Part shown: positions 63,281 to 64,000 of the stretch, piece by piece
Numbering within the stretch: the stretch's first letter is position 1
How the letters are laid out: the number at the start of each line of letters is the position of its first letter
DNA from: Streptomyces sp. SAT1
GTDB lineage: Bacteria; Actinomycetota; Actinomycetes; Streptomycetales; Streptomycetaceae
Direction of reading: 5' to 3'
DNA length: 64,000 nucleotides
NCBI RefSeq assembly: GCF_001654495.1
Contig: NZ_CP015849.1
Location: forward strand, 4,191,501-4,255,500
Position numbers and translations under genes: made by a program
The notes under the pieces: model-generated
The model's input: the letters and a program-made list of their open reading frames with translations, nothing else
Databases searched by the model: none
What the model was told of the DNA's origin: nothing

Positions 63281-63328
63281 CAGTCCATGCGACTCCGTAC
63301 GACCCAGTCCATGCGACTCGGTACGACA
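63281..63328. repeat. 24-bp direct repeat, two copies
   Basis: CAGTCCATGCGACTC followed by [C/G]GTACGAC and two more bases is repeated directly at 63281 and 63305 with two mismatches. Confidence 0.8.
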
Positions 63329-63525
63329 CGGCCCAGCATTCCAGGATCCGGACCCTGACGCGCCGGAGCCCCGGGGGAATCCGTGCGGATCCCGGGGTGC
63401 CCCGGGCGATGGGGGAGGGGGTATGCGTTATTTGTACTGATCTTCCGGCCGGGGTCACGCCGCGCGGCCTGCCGCCCGCGGCCGGGAGGGGCCGTGGGCG
63501 GCAGGCCGCCGGTGCGGATTCCGCA

Positions 63526-63615
63526 GGTGGTACCGGTTCCGCTGGTGATACCGGTACCGCCGGTGGTGCCGGTTCCGCTGGTGGTGCCGGTCCCGCCGGT
63601 GGTGCCGGTTCCGTC
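63526..63615. repeat. 18-bp tandem repeat, five copies
   Basis: GGTGGTGCCGGTTCCGCT and close variants are repeated five times without gaps. The copies differ at about one to four bases. Confidence 0.85.
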
Positions 63616-63647
63616 AGGGCTTCGATTCCGCCGGTACGCCCGTGCGC

Positions 63648-64000
63648 TCAGCGCCGCCAGGGCAGCTCCGCCGTCACCCGGGTGGGCCCGCCGGCCGGCG
63701 AGTCGACGACGAGGATGCCGTCCACCGCGTCCAGCCGCTCGGCCAGCCCCGCCAGGCCCGATCCGGCGGACACATCGGCGCCGCCGACCCCGTCGTCCAT
63801 GACCTGGAGCATCAGCCGGTCCTCGACCCGCCACACGTCCACCGAGGCGGAGCGCGCCCCGCTGTGCTTGCTGATGTTCTGGAGCAGCTCGCACACCGTG
63901 AAGTACGCGATGCCCTCGATCGCCGCCGCCGGGCGCTCCGTCAGGTCCACGTCCACCTGCACCGGCACCGTGCAGCGCGAGGCGACCGAGGAGAGGGCCG
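63648..64000 (-). CDS. Sensor histidine kinase C-terminus, cut by window edge
   Basis: The frame is open to the right edge. The visible 117 residues hold the ATPase domain of a NarL-type histidine kinase: an N box (CELLQNISKHSGA), a G1 box (VMDDGVGGAD) and GSGLAGLAERLDAVDGIL. The C-terminus ends TRVTAELPWRR. The sensor and phospho-His parts are outside the window. It is upstream of the NarL/LuxR response regulator on the same strand, so the two form a two-component system. Confidence 0.88.
   Translation of the reverse strand, partial: ALSSVASRCTVPVQVDVDLTERPAAAIEGIAYFTVCELLQNISKHSGARSASVDVWRVEDRLMLQVMDDGVGGADVSAGSGLAGLAERLDAVDGILVVDSPAGGPTRVTAELPWRR

Larger units (their letters stand above)
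63251..63647. other. Gap between two-component genes with two tandem repeats
   Basis: No gene is recognised in these 397 bases. It contains two 24-bp direct repeats (63281-63328) and five 18-bp repeats (63526-63615), listed separately. A minus-strand frame across the second repeat would encode Gly-Thr repeats and is taken to be chance. Confidence 0.5.

Noticed and set aside
63190..63894. A minus-strand frame encoding Gly-Thr repeats across the two-component gap
   Set aside because: It overlaps the ends of both real genes in another frame. The repeats are explained by the 18-bp DNA tandem repeat.

Overview
The window reads as a chromosomal core segment of a Streptomyces-like actinomycete. The DNA is very GC-rich with strong third-position bias, GTG starts are common, and many ATGA/GTGA gene overlaps occur. 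The gene families are typical of the genus: XRE-DUF5753 regulators with DUF397 partners, DUF4229, DUF2750, DUF6668-like, a complete 14-gene nuo operon, and futalosine-pathway menaquinone genes instead of the classical men genes.

Layout. (1) 1-2290 is accessory DNA: the end of a regulator-like gene, a Nudix hydrolase, and an orphan polymorphic-toxin C-terminus followed by a DUF2750 gene that may encode its immunity protein. (2) 2288-5492 holds a UbiX-like flavin prenyltransferase, an Lrp/AsnC regulator, mqnE and a UdgX-type uracil-DNA glycosylase. (3) 5539-12791 holds a GNAT enzyme, a DUF4229 membrane protein, a TetR regulator, a divergent MaoC/FabG/thiolase fatty-acid module with a double palindrome in its promoter, a LysR regulator with a repetitive tail, and a cold-shock protein. 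(4) 13174-22798 is a menaquinone block: mqnA, a receptor Ser/Thr kinase, mqnC with a coupled amidohydrolase-like fragment gene, menG and a geranylgeranyl-reductase-like flavoprotein. It is interrupted by an XRE-DUF5753 regulator and three tandem multi-repeat DUF397 genes. (5) 23001-23861 is an NlpC/P60 cell-wall hydrolase. (6) 24647-40645 is nuoA-N (complex I), with a Rex-like operator upstream and a strong hairpin downstream. (7) 40839-46905 holds recQ, a HEAT-repeat remnant, an M56 peptidase, fumarylacetoacetase and a HAD phosphatase. (8) 46940-52964 holds a lytic transglycosylase under a c-di-AMP (ydaO-type) riboswitch, a polyprenyl diphosphate synthase, a LolA-like exported protein and an ABC transporter. 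(9) 53008-64000 holds a divergent DUF6668-like/TPR-like pair, a divergent VOC/CGNR pair, rarD, a quinone-oxidoreductase/HxlR pair, korB-korA, and a NarL-type two-component system cut by the window edge.

The main theme is respiration. Menaquinone ring synthesis (mqnA, mqnE, mqnC), the probable side chain (polyprenyl synthase), maturation (menG), side-chain saturation (the reductase) and the main menaquinone reductase (nuo) all lie within about 47 kb. mqnB, mqnD and the ring prenyltransferase are not in the window.

The parts that look least explained are the expanded DUF397 array, the mqnC-coupled amidohydrolase fragment, the orphan toxin/immunity remnant, the probable leaderless promoters (a -10 hexamer exactly 6-7 nt before the start codon at seven genes), and several near-perfect palindromes in regulatory gaps. 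All assignments come from reading the sequence; no database search was run.
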